A stretch of 64,000 nt of DNA, from assembly GCA_032871835.1 (NCBI GenBank), contig CM065299.1:1487501-1551500 (forward strand), written 5' to 3'. A model generated the notes under the pieces. It was not told the origin of the DNA, searched no databases, and was given only the letters and a program-made list of their open reading frames with translations. Source of the DNA: Dipteronia dyeriana. Taxonomy: Eukaryota > Streptophyta > Magnoliopsida > Sapindales > Sapindaceae. Positions 1-11,889 of this stretch are shown piece by piece (position 1 is the first letter of the stretch; the number at the start of each line of letters is the position of its first letter). The position numbers were made by a program, and so were the translations under genes.

Positions 1-1131
1 ATCTCCCCCCCTTCAAAATCGGACATGAGCGTTTCCCCTCATCCGGCTCAAGTAGTTACACCAAATAAGGCTAAAGGAAGGGGTTCCCACTTTCAAATTC
101 TAGAAAACACCCCAAACAACTACTCCTTACTCAAGTTCCTAGCGAAGACTAAGCAACATTTCCTCGATTCATTTAAAATGAAATGTTAAATTTTTGAGTA
201 GTCTACTTCCCCCGAATCATGAATCTCCTATTCAAATTAAAGGAAAGAAGTACCTTGAAATTCATAAGGGATTTCCTTGTCTATGTATCGTTCCATGTGA
301 TCTTTTAGGTCCTGCTTCACCTCGACGGTTATGCCACGATGTCCTTAAAGCCTATATGCGATGTATAGACTCCCGTAACCATGACCTATTTGCTTATTTG
401 AAGATAATTTCATTTCTTTCTAAAGAAAGGGAATTCTTAATTCCGCAAAAGAAAGAAGTTTTTTTTTTTTCACGAGGTACAACTATCAATTTTTATTTCT
501 TTTTTACTGAATCGACCATCGACCAATTCCCCTTTTGATTTTGGAGTATTGAATACACCCCTTATTCTGAGCTTCATGTTACTCCTACATGTCAGATTCT
601 GGGCATCCCAATTCGATTGACTGGGATGACAGTTTCATATTTCTAATCTGTAAAATCAAAATTTCGATCAAATCACACATCGCAATATACTAGACCCTCT
701 AATTCTTTAAGAGGTTTATCTAAAAGATTCGCGATATAACTAGGAAGACGTTTCAAGTACCACACGTGGGTTACTGGGCATCCCAGTTTTATGTATCCCA
801 TTTGATATCTTCGTATCCGAGAATCAACAAATTCAACTCCGCATTGTTCACAAAATTGCGGGTCTTGCTTTTCATCTCCGATTACTCGATAATTTCCACA
901 AGCACAAATTCCACTTTTAATAGGTCCAAAAATTCTTTCACAAAATAATCCATCTTTTTCCGGTTTATTCGTTTTGTAATGAAAAGTATAGGGTTTTGTC
1001 ACTTCTCCAACTATGTCTCCATTAGGTAGGATTTTATCGGTCCAAGCGCTTATTTGTTGAGGAGAGACTGATCCAATTCGGAGTTGTTGATGTTTATACC
1101 GATCAATCATAGAAGAAAATTTGTGATTCAT
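1..1131 (-). pseudogene. rpoC1: rpoC1 fragment: exon 1 and part of the group II intron
   Basis: Exon 1 spans 679-1131 and encodes 151 residues of the plastid-encoded RNA polymerase beta' subunit, from [12 protein letters not shown] to GLVYCD. The cysteine set CACGNY...CEQCG of the N-terminal zinc-binding region is visible. The exon ends at 679 and the intron starts with GTGTG at 678, the 5' consensus of group II introns; the intron runs to the window edge, so exon 2 is not present. It cannot be expressed as a polymerase subunit from the nucleus because it lacks exon 2 and a group II splicing context. The frame is undamaged over the exon. Confidence 0.9.
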
Positions 1132-1136
1132 TCCGA

Positions 1137-1334
1137 TTAAGCTTCCCTCTTATTAATCTGGAAGTTTTTCTCAGATACAAGGAAATGATTCAGTTCCAAA
1201 GCCAAAGATCGTAGTTCTCGAACGAGCAATCGAAAAGATTCTGGAGCATCTTCGGGTTTAGGTATTGTTCCTCCAATGATCGTAGTACCAAGTACTTCTT
1301 GGCGAGCTCTAATATGATCGGATTTATAAGTAAG
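1137..1334 (-). pseudogene. rpoB: rpoB 3' end fragment
   Basis: This is the last 65 codons and stop (TAA at 1137-1139) of the plastid RNA polymerase beta subunit. Readable residues include [28 protein letters not shown] and [14 protein letters not shown]. The stop lies 5 bases before the rpoC1 start at 1131, as in plastid genomes. The fragment is cut at its 5' side at about 1334, which marks the plastid-nuclear junction. Confidence 0.9.
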
Positions 1335-1425
1335 GTGTCAATTGAGATTCTGTACGAAAAATTTCAAAACCGTTATGACTCTAGAGAATTTCCGTATAAT
1401 ATATGGGAATAAGTAAAAAAAAAAC

Positions 1426-1790
1426 AAACATACAAGTACTCGGACCCATTTGATGTTCCTGAAATCTCGACGGAATTTATCAGTTTGCCTTCATTTATGT
1501 AATCAATCTCTTGATACAAAATCCTGAAAACATGTTATATGAAATAACATATGTTTAAAAACAAACAAAACTATATTATATATATATAATTATGTCATGT
1601 ATGTATATGTGCTTAATTACGTGGATGATTATTCATATATAAGATTCCAATCTCTTGAATAACCACCAAATGTTTTGCTTCTCTGAAGAAAATATCCTGC
1701 AACTATCTTTAAATTTCCTGTGTGCATGGAACAAGGAACAAGGAAGAAGATGAACTGAAAAAAGAAGAAGCAAGCAATGTAACTACAAAT
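1426..1790 (-). pseudogene. ABC1-kinase gene fragment (exons 5 and 6 remnant)
   Basis: The sequence at about 1433-1522 matches exon 6 of the ABC1-kinase gene A (19479-19572), and 1621-1715 matches its exon 5 (19872-19965), with a shortened intron between them that still resembles the gene A intron. Exon 6 is broken by small deletions (for example 4 bases are missing where gene A has CAGCATTTTTGCC), so the frame is lost. Similarity fades on both sides. It is one of three partial copies of this gene family in the window, all on the minus strand. Confidence 0.8.
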
Positions 1791-2558
1791 ATACAAGTAT
1801 AATCGTTGATAGGGGTGTCAATTGGATCGGATTTTTTCGGATTGATTTGGTTCGGACCTAAATAATATACAATCTATTGATCGAACCAGATCCCAAAAAA
1901 TTTTAAAGGTCCAATATTTTGTTCCGAATATTTGATTCTAATAGGATTTTGAATTTGCTTTTTTTTTTTTCTTTTTTTTTTTATAAAAAAAAACTTTGCT
2001 ATTTACATTGGATTGGATCGGATCTAAATAATACATTCTTAAGTTACAGTCCAAATCCAAATTCTTAAATAAGTGGTCAGATCTAGACCTCGACATTTTT
2101 AGATCAAGGGATTGGATCTGGATTGAATAAGATCAGGCTGATTTATTTATCAATTATCACTCATACTTGAGTTTTTAAAATCAAGACGAGATTTGTGAAG
2201 GCACAGATAACGATCGTATCACTCATGCATGCATGTAAGTAAAAAAGATTTTATTTTATGACCGGTCTGACCGGTGAATAACTCTCATCTTGTTTACTTC
2301 TAATTATGTGTAAATGTTTTTTTTGGTTGTCTTTTTTAAACTTCTAATACTACGTATAAGTATAAAACATTAACATATACCGAAATATCACAATTTTGGG
2401 AGTTGGAGAGAAAGAGGCTTCTCAATATCCACTTAAACATAAAAAAAAGGGTTAAAAAGTTATATAATGTAGTAGAACTGAGTTTAGTCCGGTTCTATAA
2501 TTTTATATAACTTCGACATGACTAGAGAATTTGATTTGTAATATATATATTTTGATTA
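1791..2558. other. AT-rich intergenic stretch
   Basis: No gene is seen. Bases 1810-2140 hold a degenerate low-complexity stretch with repeated GGATTGGATCGGATC-like words and runs of T and A. Bases 2559-2563 (AATAA) are the left target duplication of the Tat retrotransposon. Confidence 0.5.
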
Positions 2559-2563
2559 AATAA

Positions 2564-3371
2564 TGTTGACGTCGATTTTTGGATTATGCCAAAAAAGCCA
2601 ACAAGGATTGGATTTCGGCTATTGAATTAAAGAAAAAGAGATGCAGAGAGAGTAACAAAGACAATTTTTACATGGTAAAACTCCGATGGCCGGAGAAACA
2701 TCCACGGGTGGTTGAAGGATCAACCAAGCCAAAATCCACTAAGAGAATAAGATGTTTACAAGCTCTCGATCTCTTTTTTTTCTCTCTGTATTTTCTATAA
2801 TTGCTGTATGCTGTATTGCTTATCCCTTTTGGAAGCAGATTATGGGTCTATTTATATGCTTATAGAACCCTAATCTGCTTTGTACAAGTTTTACAAGATC
2901 TTTGTATTTAATTGTGATTCGGTTACTTGCTTGAGGTTGATTTGTCTTCTTTCCTGTTTCGGAGTCTCTTATGGAAATCGAGTGGGATTCTAGTAGTGTA
3001 GTTCAATTTGGACTTGTTTCCTTATAAGAATGTAGTTTTCGTAAAGAAATCAAGTTATTTCCTGATTGGGGACTCTTATAACTTAATATTCCATTTTATT
3101 TGGGATTCCTTCCTGATGGTCCCGAATAGTGCCGTTTGAGCCCGAGTGGAAGCGTTGTTTCAACCAGTCCCGAGTGGAAGCGTTGTTTCAACCAGTCCCG
3201 AGTGTTGTTAACTGATCCCGAGTATGTTTCATTCAATATGTGCTTACTCGGGCTTTCTTCTCTTTAATGATACCTCATAGGATATTTTCCGAATACATAT
3301 CTGGGCGTCCACCTGGCTATTTTTTCCTTCCTGTCAATGACGTGTATGTTTTGTAAAATTTACATACAACA
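2564..3371 (-). repeat. 3' LTR of the Tat element
   Basis: It is paired with 13779-14587. The plus-strand ends are TGTTGACG and TACATACAACA. Two direct copies of a roughly 29-bp unit (CCCGAGTGGAAGCGTTG...) sit at about 3137-3200. The adjacent minus-strand purine run AAGGGGGTAT (about 3373-3382) is the polypurine tract. The boundary is set by the LTR pair and the target duplication. Confidence 0.93.
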
Positions 3372-3865
3372 ATACCCCCTTAAAATATTTTTGCCGAGAA
3401 AAATTTCATTTCGGGCAAGTGTATTTTAATCATCTTAATTTTCTCTCTACAGAATAGCCGTCTTGTCATAATGGCGCGTCTTAATGGTGACTCTGTAATT
3501 TCGATTCGCTCCATCACGCGAGATCTTAAATGATAGCGACGTTTTGAAGTTCTGACGGTTGAGGGCTATTTCCTGTTTCGACACGTGTCCCTCGTCTCTT
3601 CGTTTTTCAATATCATCTATGAGAAATGATTTTTGCGTTTCCCCAAGCGTCGCCTACGTCATCGAGTTTCGTCATAAATTTTTTCCCGCTTTGAATTCCT
3701 AGGGTTTCGTGCTGCCTCATCTTTAAATTCTTTGCTGAGAGACATTGTTGGTTTTATTCTAAAAAATTCAACAGAAATTTCTTTAGACTCGGATTTTTTT
3801 TATCCAGAAGTTCGCGATTCCCCGCTTGAAGATCTTGCATCCATCTCAATTCAAGGTTAGTTTTA

Positions 3866-6848
3866 ATGGGGCCATCTTCCGGCCATCGTCTCTTTAAAAT
3901 CGCTTTTGATGCATTAGAACGTGGGAATTTCCAGTTAGTATCTTGTATTAAACGATTACTGGGGGATGTCCCAATAGATGAACCTCCATTCTTAGAGGTT
4001 GATGTTTCTGGGCTTCACCCTGACGTCGCTTTCAGCCTTGTATCGAGTTCTCCATCTAGTTCTGATTCTGACATTTCTGATCACAGAGTATCTTTTCGAA
4101 GGATGGGTAAACATCAGAGCACAAGTAAGGTGTACAAACACGGCTCGAGCAGCGTTCTGACTAGGAAATAGACTATTAACGAGGGCGACGTTGATGAAGT
4201 GTACAGGGCGTCTCGTCTTTCATTTTCTGATACTCGCCCGAGTGGCTTTGATACTGAGCCGAATGTGGTTGGGCTAGCTGAGATTGAAAAGTATCACTCT
4301 CGATTCGACTTGCCCGACTCAGTCACTTTGGTTCCTGCGGGAAAAAGAGCCGTATGGAATCCTCCTGAGGGCATGGTCACGATTTATGGATCGATGCTTT
4401 GTTGCGGTGTCACACTTCACCTTCAGCCTTTTATTGCCTGGTTTTTGGCTGAAGCAGGGATAGCCCCAGCTCAGTTGGCCCCGAATAGTTACAAAGTCTT
4501 GATGTGCATGTGGCACATGTTCAGCCGAATGAACCTTTCGCCGCCTTCCCCGAATGAAATCACGCATTTCTTTACACTGAGGCATGTTGGCAAAACGGGG
4601 ACCTATTTTCTTGCGTCTACTTCTTGAGATGGTTGGGTCCCCAAAGAAGCACAGACGAATCGGGGGGTCGATGCTTCTGATGACCCAAAGAAGAAAGGTT
4701 TCATATGGGGATTCCCTACATCCAATAAATTTTGGAAGAACAATTGGTTTTTTGCTGGAGGAGCTCTCGGGCTTGATATAACTGTTCTATCTGGGGATTC
4801 CCAAATGGTGTTGAGTGTTCCCCGCTTCTTTTGTTCCCCTGAAGCGTGGAACAAGAAAACAATCGACTATAGTGATTCAGAGCTGAAGAGGCTGACTCGG
4901 GCAGCAGTTCATACTCTGAAAAAGAGGAGCAAGAGCTATCTTTTCAAAGAGGATGACTAGATAAAGCTCGGTTTCTTCAGACAGATTTCGGGCCATCGCA
5001 GGCGATGTAAGTAACCCGGCGGCCATTCTGTTGTATTTCTCTGCTCTTTTTTTTAAACATAATTAATTTTTTTTAAGTGTTTGATACGGACGTTGTCAGC
5101 GATCTTCAGGCTCACCAGGTGAAGGCGATTCTACAAGCGAGTAGAAAAGAAGCTTCCCTTCAGGGCGTTGAGGGTATTACTCCACCCGAGCCTGTTGAGG
5201 AAATTGATATCGTTGAGCAAATTTCCGAGTGCGTTGATCGGGGTGCTCAGCCTTCTACTCGGGATATTGCTGGTCAAAGTAGCCAAGGTGAGCTGACTGA
5301 CACCCAATTGCCTAAAAATAGGGAGAGGCAGTATGAGGGTCCAGGTGAAGAGCCTGTTGGACGGTCTGAAGCTGGCGACGGTGGTAACGTCTTGACAGAT
5401 CAAGTGCCTGGCGGTGCCGAACTCTTTGAGTCTTTTCGGGACGATCAGCAGGAAGATCCTGCTGCTGATCTCAACTTCCACCGTTCTCGGGGTGAGAAGT
5501 GAAAGGCAGTTAGTTCGCCGCCTCATCCTCTCAAAATTCCTCGGGTAGTCTCATTCATTGACTCCAGCTACGAAGATGTTGCGGATGAGATTGACCTGAG
5601 TGTTGGTGCTGGAGCATCAGTAGATGCAGCCACTTCAGAACCGAGTAGGGCTTCTTCTACCCCAAAAGTTGGAGATATGGGGGATGAACCTTCGGGGGTT
5701 CCTTCTCCATCCTTAGAGCCAAATAGGGCTTCTCATGCCCTCGAGTCTGGAAATCTGGGAGCTGAACCCTCGGGGGTTCCTTTATTCCTTTCTCCCCAAG
5801 ATATGCTACAGGAGATGTCCTATGGTCGGGCTTATATCGGGAAAGACCGCTGGAGCGGTTTGAGAGATGGTTCACTGACCGAACGTCTCCAAAACGTTTT
5901 CAATAGCGCATCTTATGTAAGTTAAATCTAACTCAGTTAATTCTGACTCCTTTACTGTTTTTCTTTTACCGGTTTTCTAAGTATATTCCTTTGCAGATGG
6001 TGGCCGAATTTGCTGAGCTTGTTCAGACGTAACAATGTCAAGCCGATCGGATAAGGCGTCTAGAGGCTCAGCTGAAGGCGAGCGAGGAGGGTCGTGCTCG
6101 AGTTGAGCAGACTTATCAGCAGGAAGTCGGCTCTGTACAGATATTTGCGGACCACTGCCTGGTGAAGGAGGTTGAAGCCGAGGATAAGGCATCTTTGGCA
6201 GAGGAGAAGGTTGCATCGCTTCAAAATCTTCTTTCTTCTGCTGAAGAATCCATGCTTAAGGCCGAGCAGGAGGCGGAGAACACGAAGTCGGCGTATGTCT
6301 AAAAAATTGAAGATTTGGAACGCCAAGTACTGACAGTTGAATCCCTTTCCCGAGAGGCCAGGTTGGAGGTGGAAGTCCAAGGGGTGGATCGTTTTAAAAG
6401 ATCCCCTGCTTACGATGCCTTACTTTTTCAAGAATTTCAACGTGGGCTAGTTTCGGCCGGTGAATTCTTCAAAGTCAAGAATAGGGCGACCGAGAAAGCC
6501 CGTGCTAATTGGGAGCTGTCAATCAAACACCATGTGGACCGGTCCTTGGAATCTCTTCGGATTCAGATGAAGGAATGGAGAGCCTACTGCCGTAGTCAAG
6601 GCAAAGAGCCCCATCCTATGCATTTAGAGATTCCGTCCGAGCACTCTCTCTCGACCTTTTACGCAAGTCATGAGTCGGTTGAGGGTGTAGTCCCGGATGT
6701 CGGGCCAGTCCCGGGTGAAGATTACAGCCAATGGAGGGATGATACTGTCGACGATATTACTTGGCCGTCTAATGAGAGCCTACTTCGTGAATACGAGATG
6801 GTGCCAGATCAGAGTATTGGCAAAAGCTCAAAATCCTCGCAACCTTAA
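3866..6848 (+). pseudogene. Antisense extra gene of the Tat element (three exons, Transposase_28-like)
   Basis: A single conceptual protein of about 943 residues runs antisense to gag-pol. Exon 1 is 3866-5006, exon 2 is 5078-5916 and exon 3 is 5997-6848. Both introns are short and have good sites (GAT|GTAAGTAA...TTTTAAG and TAT|GTAAGTTA...TTTGCAG), and the phases join without a shift. Exon 1 contains a region (LHPFIAW-like LHLQPFIAWFLAEAGIAPAQL) that resembles the 'putative gypsy-type transposon' (Transposase_28) domain found in plant antisense ORFs. Exon 2 is acidic and low-complexity, and exon 3 begins with a predicted coiled coil rich in E, A, K and Q. Six in-frame stops break it (4169, 4625, 4958, 5500, 6030 and 6300), with no frameshift. 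An AATAAA lies near 6944. Its role in the element is unknown. Confidence 0.75.
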
Positions 6849-7029
6849 TTTTGTAGATTTGTAGAAGATTCTGATTTTTTATTTTTTACTTGTAAAGAAC
6901 TATTCTTTGACTGTAATTTGAACTATAACCATTCTTTTAAAAGCAATAAAATTCAATTTTGTTCAGAGTTGAATGGTTTTGGTCTATTTTTTACTGATTG
7001 TTGCTGAGTGTTGTACTAAACTGGCTGAT

Positions 7030-7460
7030 GGTCGGGCAACTTATCCGAGTCTTATTAAACCGGTTGTTACCCGAATAACTTCAATTGCCAAGTATCTTAT
7101 TAAATCGGCTTTTTTGATGTTCGGGTAACTTAACCGAGTATCTTATTAAACCGGTCGTTACCCGAAAATATCTTATTAAACTGGCTCTTTTGATGTTCGG
7201 GTAACTTAACCGAGTATCTTATTAAACCGGTTGTTACCCGAATGACTTCAATTGCCAAGTATCTTATTAAACAGACTCTTTTGATGTTCGGATAACCTAA
7301 CTGAGTATCTTATTAAACCGGTTGTTACCCGTGACTTCAATTGCCAAGTATCTTATTAAACCGGCTTCTTCGATTTTCGGGTAACTTAACTGAGTATCTT
7401 ATTAAACCGGTCGTTACCCGAATGACTTCAATTGCCAAGTATCTTATTAAACTGTCTCTT
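7030..7460. repeat. 91-bp tandem repeat inside the Tat element
   Basis: The word CTTATTAAA recurs ten times, at 7051, 7096, 7142, 7172, 7218, 7263, 7309, 7352, 7398 and 7443. Spacings alternate near 45 and 46 bases, so the array is about five copies of a 91-bp unit made of two related halves, one followed by CCGGTTGTTACCCG and one by CGGCTCTTTTGATG-like sequence. One half is shortened to 30 bases. It lies between the convergent ends of gag-pol and the antisense gene. The remainder to 8040 shows no gene. Confidence 0.9.
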
Positions 7461-8016
7461 TATTATTAACCGAGTCATCTTGAAACAGGCAAGTTTGCAC
7501 TTGTGTTTCATACCCGATTGCTACTCGAACATTATATCAAGGCTCACCATGATCATACGTTCGAGTCCTTACGCAATACCAAGGACGTCTCCCTAGTTTT
7601 TATGCGTAAGGTTTTGCCGAATCGTTGAGCTCTTTAAAAAAAAAACAAAGTTGCTTCAACACAGCTACGCATTTCACCAAAATTTCTCCCGATAGCGTCC
7701 CGAGCATTTTTCCAAAGTCTGGTGCATCGGGTTTGCCTTTTTACGAAGGTTATTTTGACCTTGCTCGGTTGGCATGCTCCTACGAGCTTCTCCGCCCATT
7801 CGGGATTTGATGGTCCCGAGAATTCTATTTGCATGTTCTTATTATCATGCTCTGCTTCCATATGTTCTTATTATCATATGCCTTTTTTTTTTAAATCCCG
7901 AACTAGATGCTATCCTTTTGGAAATTTCGAGTAATTTTATTTATTACTGTAAAAAATCGACAGATTTAAATTACAGTTTAATATTTATCCTACCAATAAA
8001 AGAATAAAATATTCAA

Positions 8017-8040
8017 TATAAATATATATATATATATATT
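8017..8040. repeat. AT dinucleotide repeat
   Basis: A TA run lies just beyond the integrase end of the Tat gag-pol frame. Confidence 0.8.
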
Positions 8041-11000
8041 TTAAGGATAGGAAATCTTCAGATATTGGGCATTGCATGGTCGGGGTAACACCCCTCAATT
8101 GGGTCGAGCAATCCAATAAGCTCCATGGCCAGCTATCCCCTTGGTCTTGTATGGACCTTCCCATTTGTCAGCCAGGGATCCCGCAACTCTATTTTTTGTG
8201 TTCAGTGACACCTTCCTGAGCACCAGGTCTCCTAACTGAAATTTTCTGATCCGAACACGAGAGTTGTAGTGGCGAGCCACTCTATGTTGATATGCCGTAT
8301 TTCTTATTCGGGACTTTTCCCTTTTTTCTTCTAGCTCATCCAAACTTTGTAGCAGCGTATCAACATTTTGTTCTTCATCGTATAGCTTGACCCGGGGGGA
8401 CGCATACGATGTTTCTATGGGGATGACAGCTTCTGTTCCGAACGCTAGGGTAAACGGAGTTTCTCCTGTTGAAGTCCTTGCTGTCGTCCGATATGCCCAT
8501 AATACTTCAGGAAGCTTTTCAACCCAGCTTCCTTTTTTGTCATCTAATTTTGCTTTAATGGTGTGCTTGATAATTTTATTTACTGCTTCTACTTGCCCGT
8601 TTGTTTGTGGATGAGTTGGTGTCGCATAGTAGTTAGCAATATGATACTTCTAGCACAATTGTCTGAACTTTTGGTTATCAAACTGAGTGCCATTGTCGGT
8701 GATTATAGTGTCCGAAACTCCAAACCTATAAATTATGTTTTTCTTTACAAAATTTATGATGTTGGCTTCCGTGATATGCACCAGCGCTTCAGTTTCGGCC
8801 CATTTTGTGAAATAATCGACATCTACTATGGCGTGCTTCACTCCACCCCCTATCCCAGCTGGCATTGGCCCGATCAGGTCTTGGCCCCACATGGTGAATG
8901 ACCATGGGGCAGTGAGATTTCTTAGCTTTTCTGGGGGTTGTCGGATATCGTTGGCAATTATTTGACAAGTGTTGCAACTTTTCGACCATTGCTGTGCATC
9001 TAAGAAAAGTGTAGGCCAATAATAGTCTTGCCTGAGTACCTTATGCGCCAGACTCCTACCTCCAGTGTGGTTCCCACAAACTCCTCCGTGGATCTCTTGA
9101 AGTATTCGATGTGCATATTCTTCCGGTATACATCTCTGGAGAGCTCGAGAAAACACCCTTCTGTATAATTCTCCTCCGATCATGGTATACCTAGCCGATC
9201 GATACCTGATGCGTTTTGCTAATACCGGATCTTCGGGGAGCACGCCTTCTTCCAGGAACCTTCTCAGCTGGACCATCTAACCGTCTTGCGATGTTCGGAT
9301 TTCTGAAATTTCTAAATGCTTAGGTTCAGCTGTACTCAGTTTAAGGAGGTGTGCGACTGGAATGGTTTTAGGTCTGATTGAGGTTGTTGCTGAAGCTAAT
9401 TTAGATAAAGCGTCTTCCTTTTCATTTTCTTCTCTGGGGATCTGAGCGATTTTGTATTCTTTAAATTTTTGGAGGAGCTGTTTTGCGATGTCACGGTAGG
9501 CTATTATTCCTTCATCTTTGGCCTGGTATTCGTCCACAACCTAGTTGACAATTACCTGTGAATCGCTGAATATCTCAACTTCATCTGCCCCAAGAGCTAT
9601 GCAGACTTTGAGTCCAGCTAACAATGCCTCGTATTCGGCTTGATTATTGGTTGCTTTGAAATCAAATCTCATGGCACATTCAACATCATCTCCTTCTGGG
9701 GTGCGAACTACGATCCCTGCCCTGCTGCCATGAGTGTTTGAAGAACCATCTACATATAGTTTCCATGGGAAACTTTTATCCAACAGTATTTTTGTTTCCA
9801 GGTTTGGTTCTGTGAACTCGGCTATGAAGTCTGCCACCGCTTGTCCTTTGAGGGAGGTTCTGGGAACATAATGAATATCGAATTTACTTAACTCGATTGC
9901 CCATTTAGTAAGTCTTCCTGATATCTCTGGTTTTTGTAAGATTTGCCTTAATGGGCAATTGGTGAGAACCTGGATCGTATGGGCCTGAAAATATGGTCTC
10001 AGTTTTTTTGCTGCTGAAACCAATGCTAAGGCTATCTTCTCTGCCTGTGAGTACCTGGTCTCGGCCGGTAAGAGTGCCTTGCTTGTATAATACACTGGTT
10101 TCTACACTCCATCTTCTGTTCTGACTAAGACTGAACTTGCTGCAAGCTCGGTTATTGACAGATACAGCTGAAGTATTTCCCCTTTTTACGGTTTTGAGAG
10201 GATGAGAGCTTGCCCCAAGTACTCTTTTATTTTTAAGAATGTCTGCTCACACTCTTTATTCCACTCCAGGCCTTTCCCTTTTTTGATTATCTTGAAGAAA
10301 GACGCGCACCTGTCTGTAGCCCTTGAGATGAATCTTCCCAAGGAGGCTAAACACCCTGTTAAACGTTGTACCTCTTTCAATGTTTTAGGTGAAGTCATTT
10401 CTTGCAAAGCCTGGATCTTCTCGGGATTAACTTCGATTCCTCTTTGATGGACTTGAAAACCCAAGAATCTTCCCGAATGGACTCCGAATAAACATTTGTT
10501 TGGGTTTAATTTCATCTGATGTCTTCTCAAAACATCAAATGTCTCTCGGAGGTCATGGGCATGCTCATCTGCTGAGACGCTTTTAGTCAACATATCATCA
10601 ATGTACACTTCCATGTTCCTTTCTATTTGCCGAGTGAAGATTTTGTTGACCAACCTTTGGTACGTAGCTCCTGCATTTTTTAAACCGAAGGGCATTACTG
10701 TGTAGCAATATAAACCCTGATCCATTGTGAATGCTGTTTTTTCTTCATCAGCTTTGTTCATCTGGATCTGATTATATCTTGAGTAAGCGTATATGAAGCT
10801 GAGTAATTCATGACCTGTTGTGGCATTTACCAGCTGATCTATCCTTGGAAGTGGGAAGCTATCCTTTGGACATGCCTTATTTAGATCCGTGAAATCTACG
10901 CACATCCTCCATTGTCCATTTTTCTTCTGGACGAGGACTACGTTGGCAACCCACTGAGGGTAGCTGACTTCTCTGATTGATCCAGTTGCTAGTAGCCTTT

Positions 11001-11889
11001 CCACCTTTCTTTTGATTGCTTGACTTCTTTCAGAATTGAACGATCTTCTCTTTTGTATCACCAATTTTGCATTCGGGCTTACTGCGAGGTAGTGGGATAT
11101 TACTCGGGCATCTATCCCAATCATATCTTCTATCCCAATCATATCTTCTATCCCGATCATATCTTCGTGACTCCAGGCGAATACATCTTTGTATTCTCTA
11201 AGCAAATTGGTTAAGTCTTGCTTGACTTTTCCATCCAAGTTGGCCCCTATCTTGATTTTCTTGTCCGGTTTGTCTTCAAGTACCACTTCAACCAATTCTG
11301 TTTTGTATTCATTTAAGCCCTCCCTTGGATCCAGTTCGAATGACAAGGATTCTTTACACTGATTTGGCTGCATTATGGTGCACACTTGTTCAGCATCATG
11401 CTTGTCTCCGTATACTGACAGATTTGCTCTTCGGGCCATCTCTTGGGATCCCTTGACTATCCCAACCCCGTGTTCTGTTGGGAACTTGATCATTAATGCA
11501 TAAGTGGCCGTCACAGCCCTTGTTTTATTCAGGAATGGCCAGCCCAATAATGCATTATAAGGCCAATTATCCAAGTCAACTACCACGAAGTCGAGCAGGA
11601 CAGTCCCCTGGCATGGTGCCGTTCTGATCTTCACAGGTAATTTTACCGTCCCGAGTGACCTGACCTTTATTCCCCCAAATCCTCTTAATGGAGTATGGAA
11701 ATGCTGTAAATCTTTTCGGTCTAGTCTTAGCTGGTCGTATACGGCCACACTTAGGATGTCTGCTGAGCTCCCATTATCTATTAAAATTCTCCGGACTTCC
11801 TTGTGGCCAATCCGGGCACTTATAACCAAAGCGTCGTTAGGTTGAACATTGACGCCATGGGAATCTGCCTCTGTAAAGATTATTAGGTC
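8041..11889 (-). pseudogene. Tat element pol (protease, RT, RNase H, integrase), nonsense-broken
   Basis: This continues the gag frame without a shift down to a final stop at 8041-8043. The protease motif is LIDNGSSADIL (about 11770). The reverse transcriptase has LVQKKNGQWRMCVDFTDLNK, MPFGLKNAGATYQ and the catalytic YIDDM (near 10590). RNase H (9541-10095) shows YVDGSSN and AEYEALLAGL, and a second RNase H-like segment with DALSKLASA lies at 9400-9537. Integrase has the zinc-binding H-H-C-C (HGGVCGNHTGG...CNTCQ) and ITDNGTQFDN, then THPQTNGQVE and a C-terminal region ending near 8100. In-frame stops are at 11890, 10186, 10102, 9541, 9277, 8650 and 8095. Several look like CAG to TAG or TGG to TAG changes. 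Confidence 0.9.

Larger units (their letters stand above)
1..1335. other. Nuclear insertion of plastid DNA (rpoB-rpoC1 segment)
   Basis: The first 1.3 kb is chloroplast-type sequence on the minus strand: the end of rpoB, the start of rpoC1, rpoC1 exon 1 and its group II intron. Gene order and spacing are those of the plastid rpoB-rpoC1-rpoC2 operon. Coding similarity stops at about 1334 in the middle of rpoB, and the sequence after that is AT-rich nuclear DNA with a broken ABC1-kinase fragment. The insertion continues off the left edge of the window. The rpoC1 exon frame is intact, which suggests recent transfer. A plastid origin for the whole window is ruled out by the nuclear genes that follow; an assembly chimera cannot be excluded from sequence alone. 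Confidence 0.9.

Noticed and set aside
194..538. 114-codon ORF on the plus strand
   Set aside because: It lies within the rpoC1 group II intron on the opposite strand; no protein features.
766..948. 60-codon ORF on the plus strand
   Set aside because: It is the reverse of rpoC1 exon 1.
1..1335. The idea that the window is plastid genome
   Set aside because: Only 1.3 kb is plastid-like; the rest has spliceosomal introns and nuclear retrotransposons.
4319..5526. Minus-strand ORFs over the antisense gene
   Set aside because: They are shadows of the spliced plus-strand frame and resemble no gag-pol domain.
7030..7460. CRISPR-like array
   Set aside because: The intervals between words are themselves repeated, not unique spacers, and the host is a plant.
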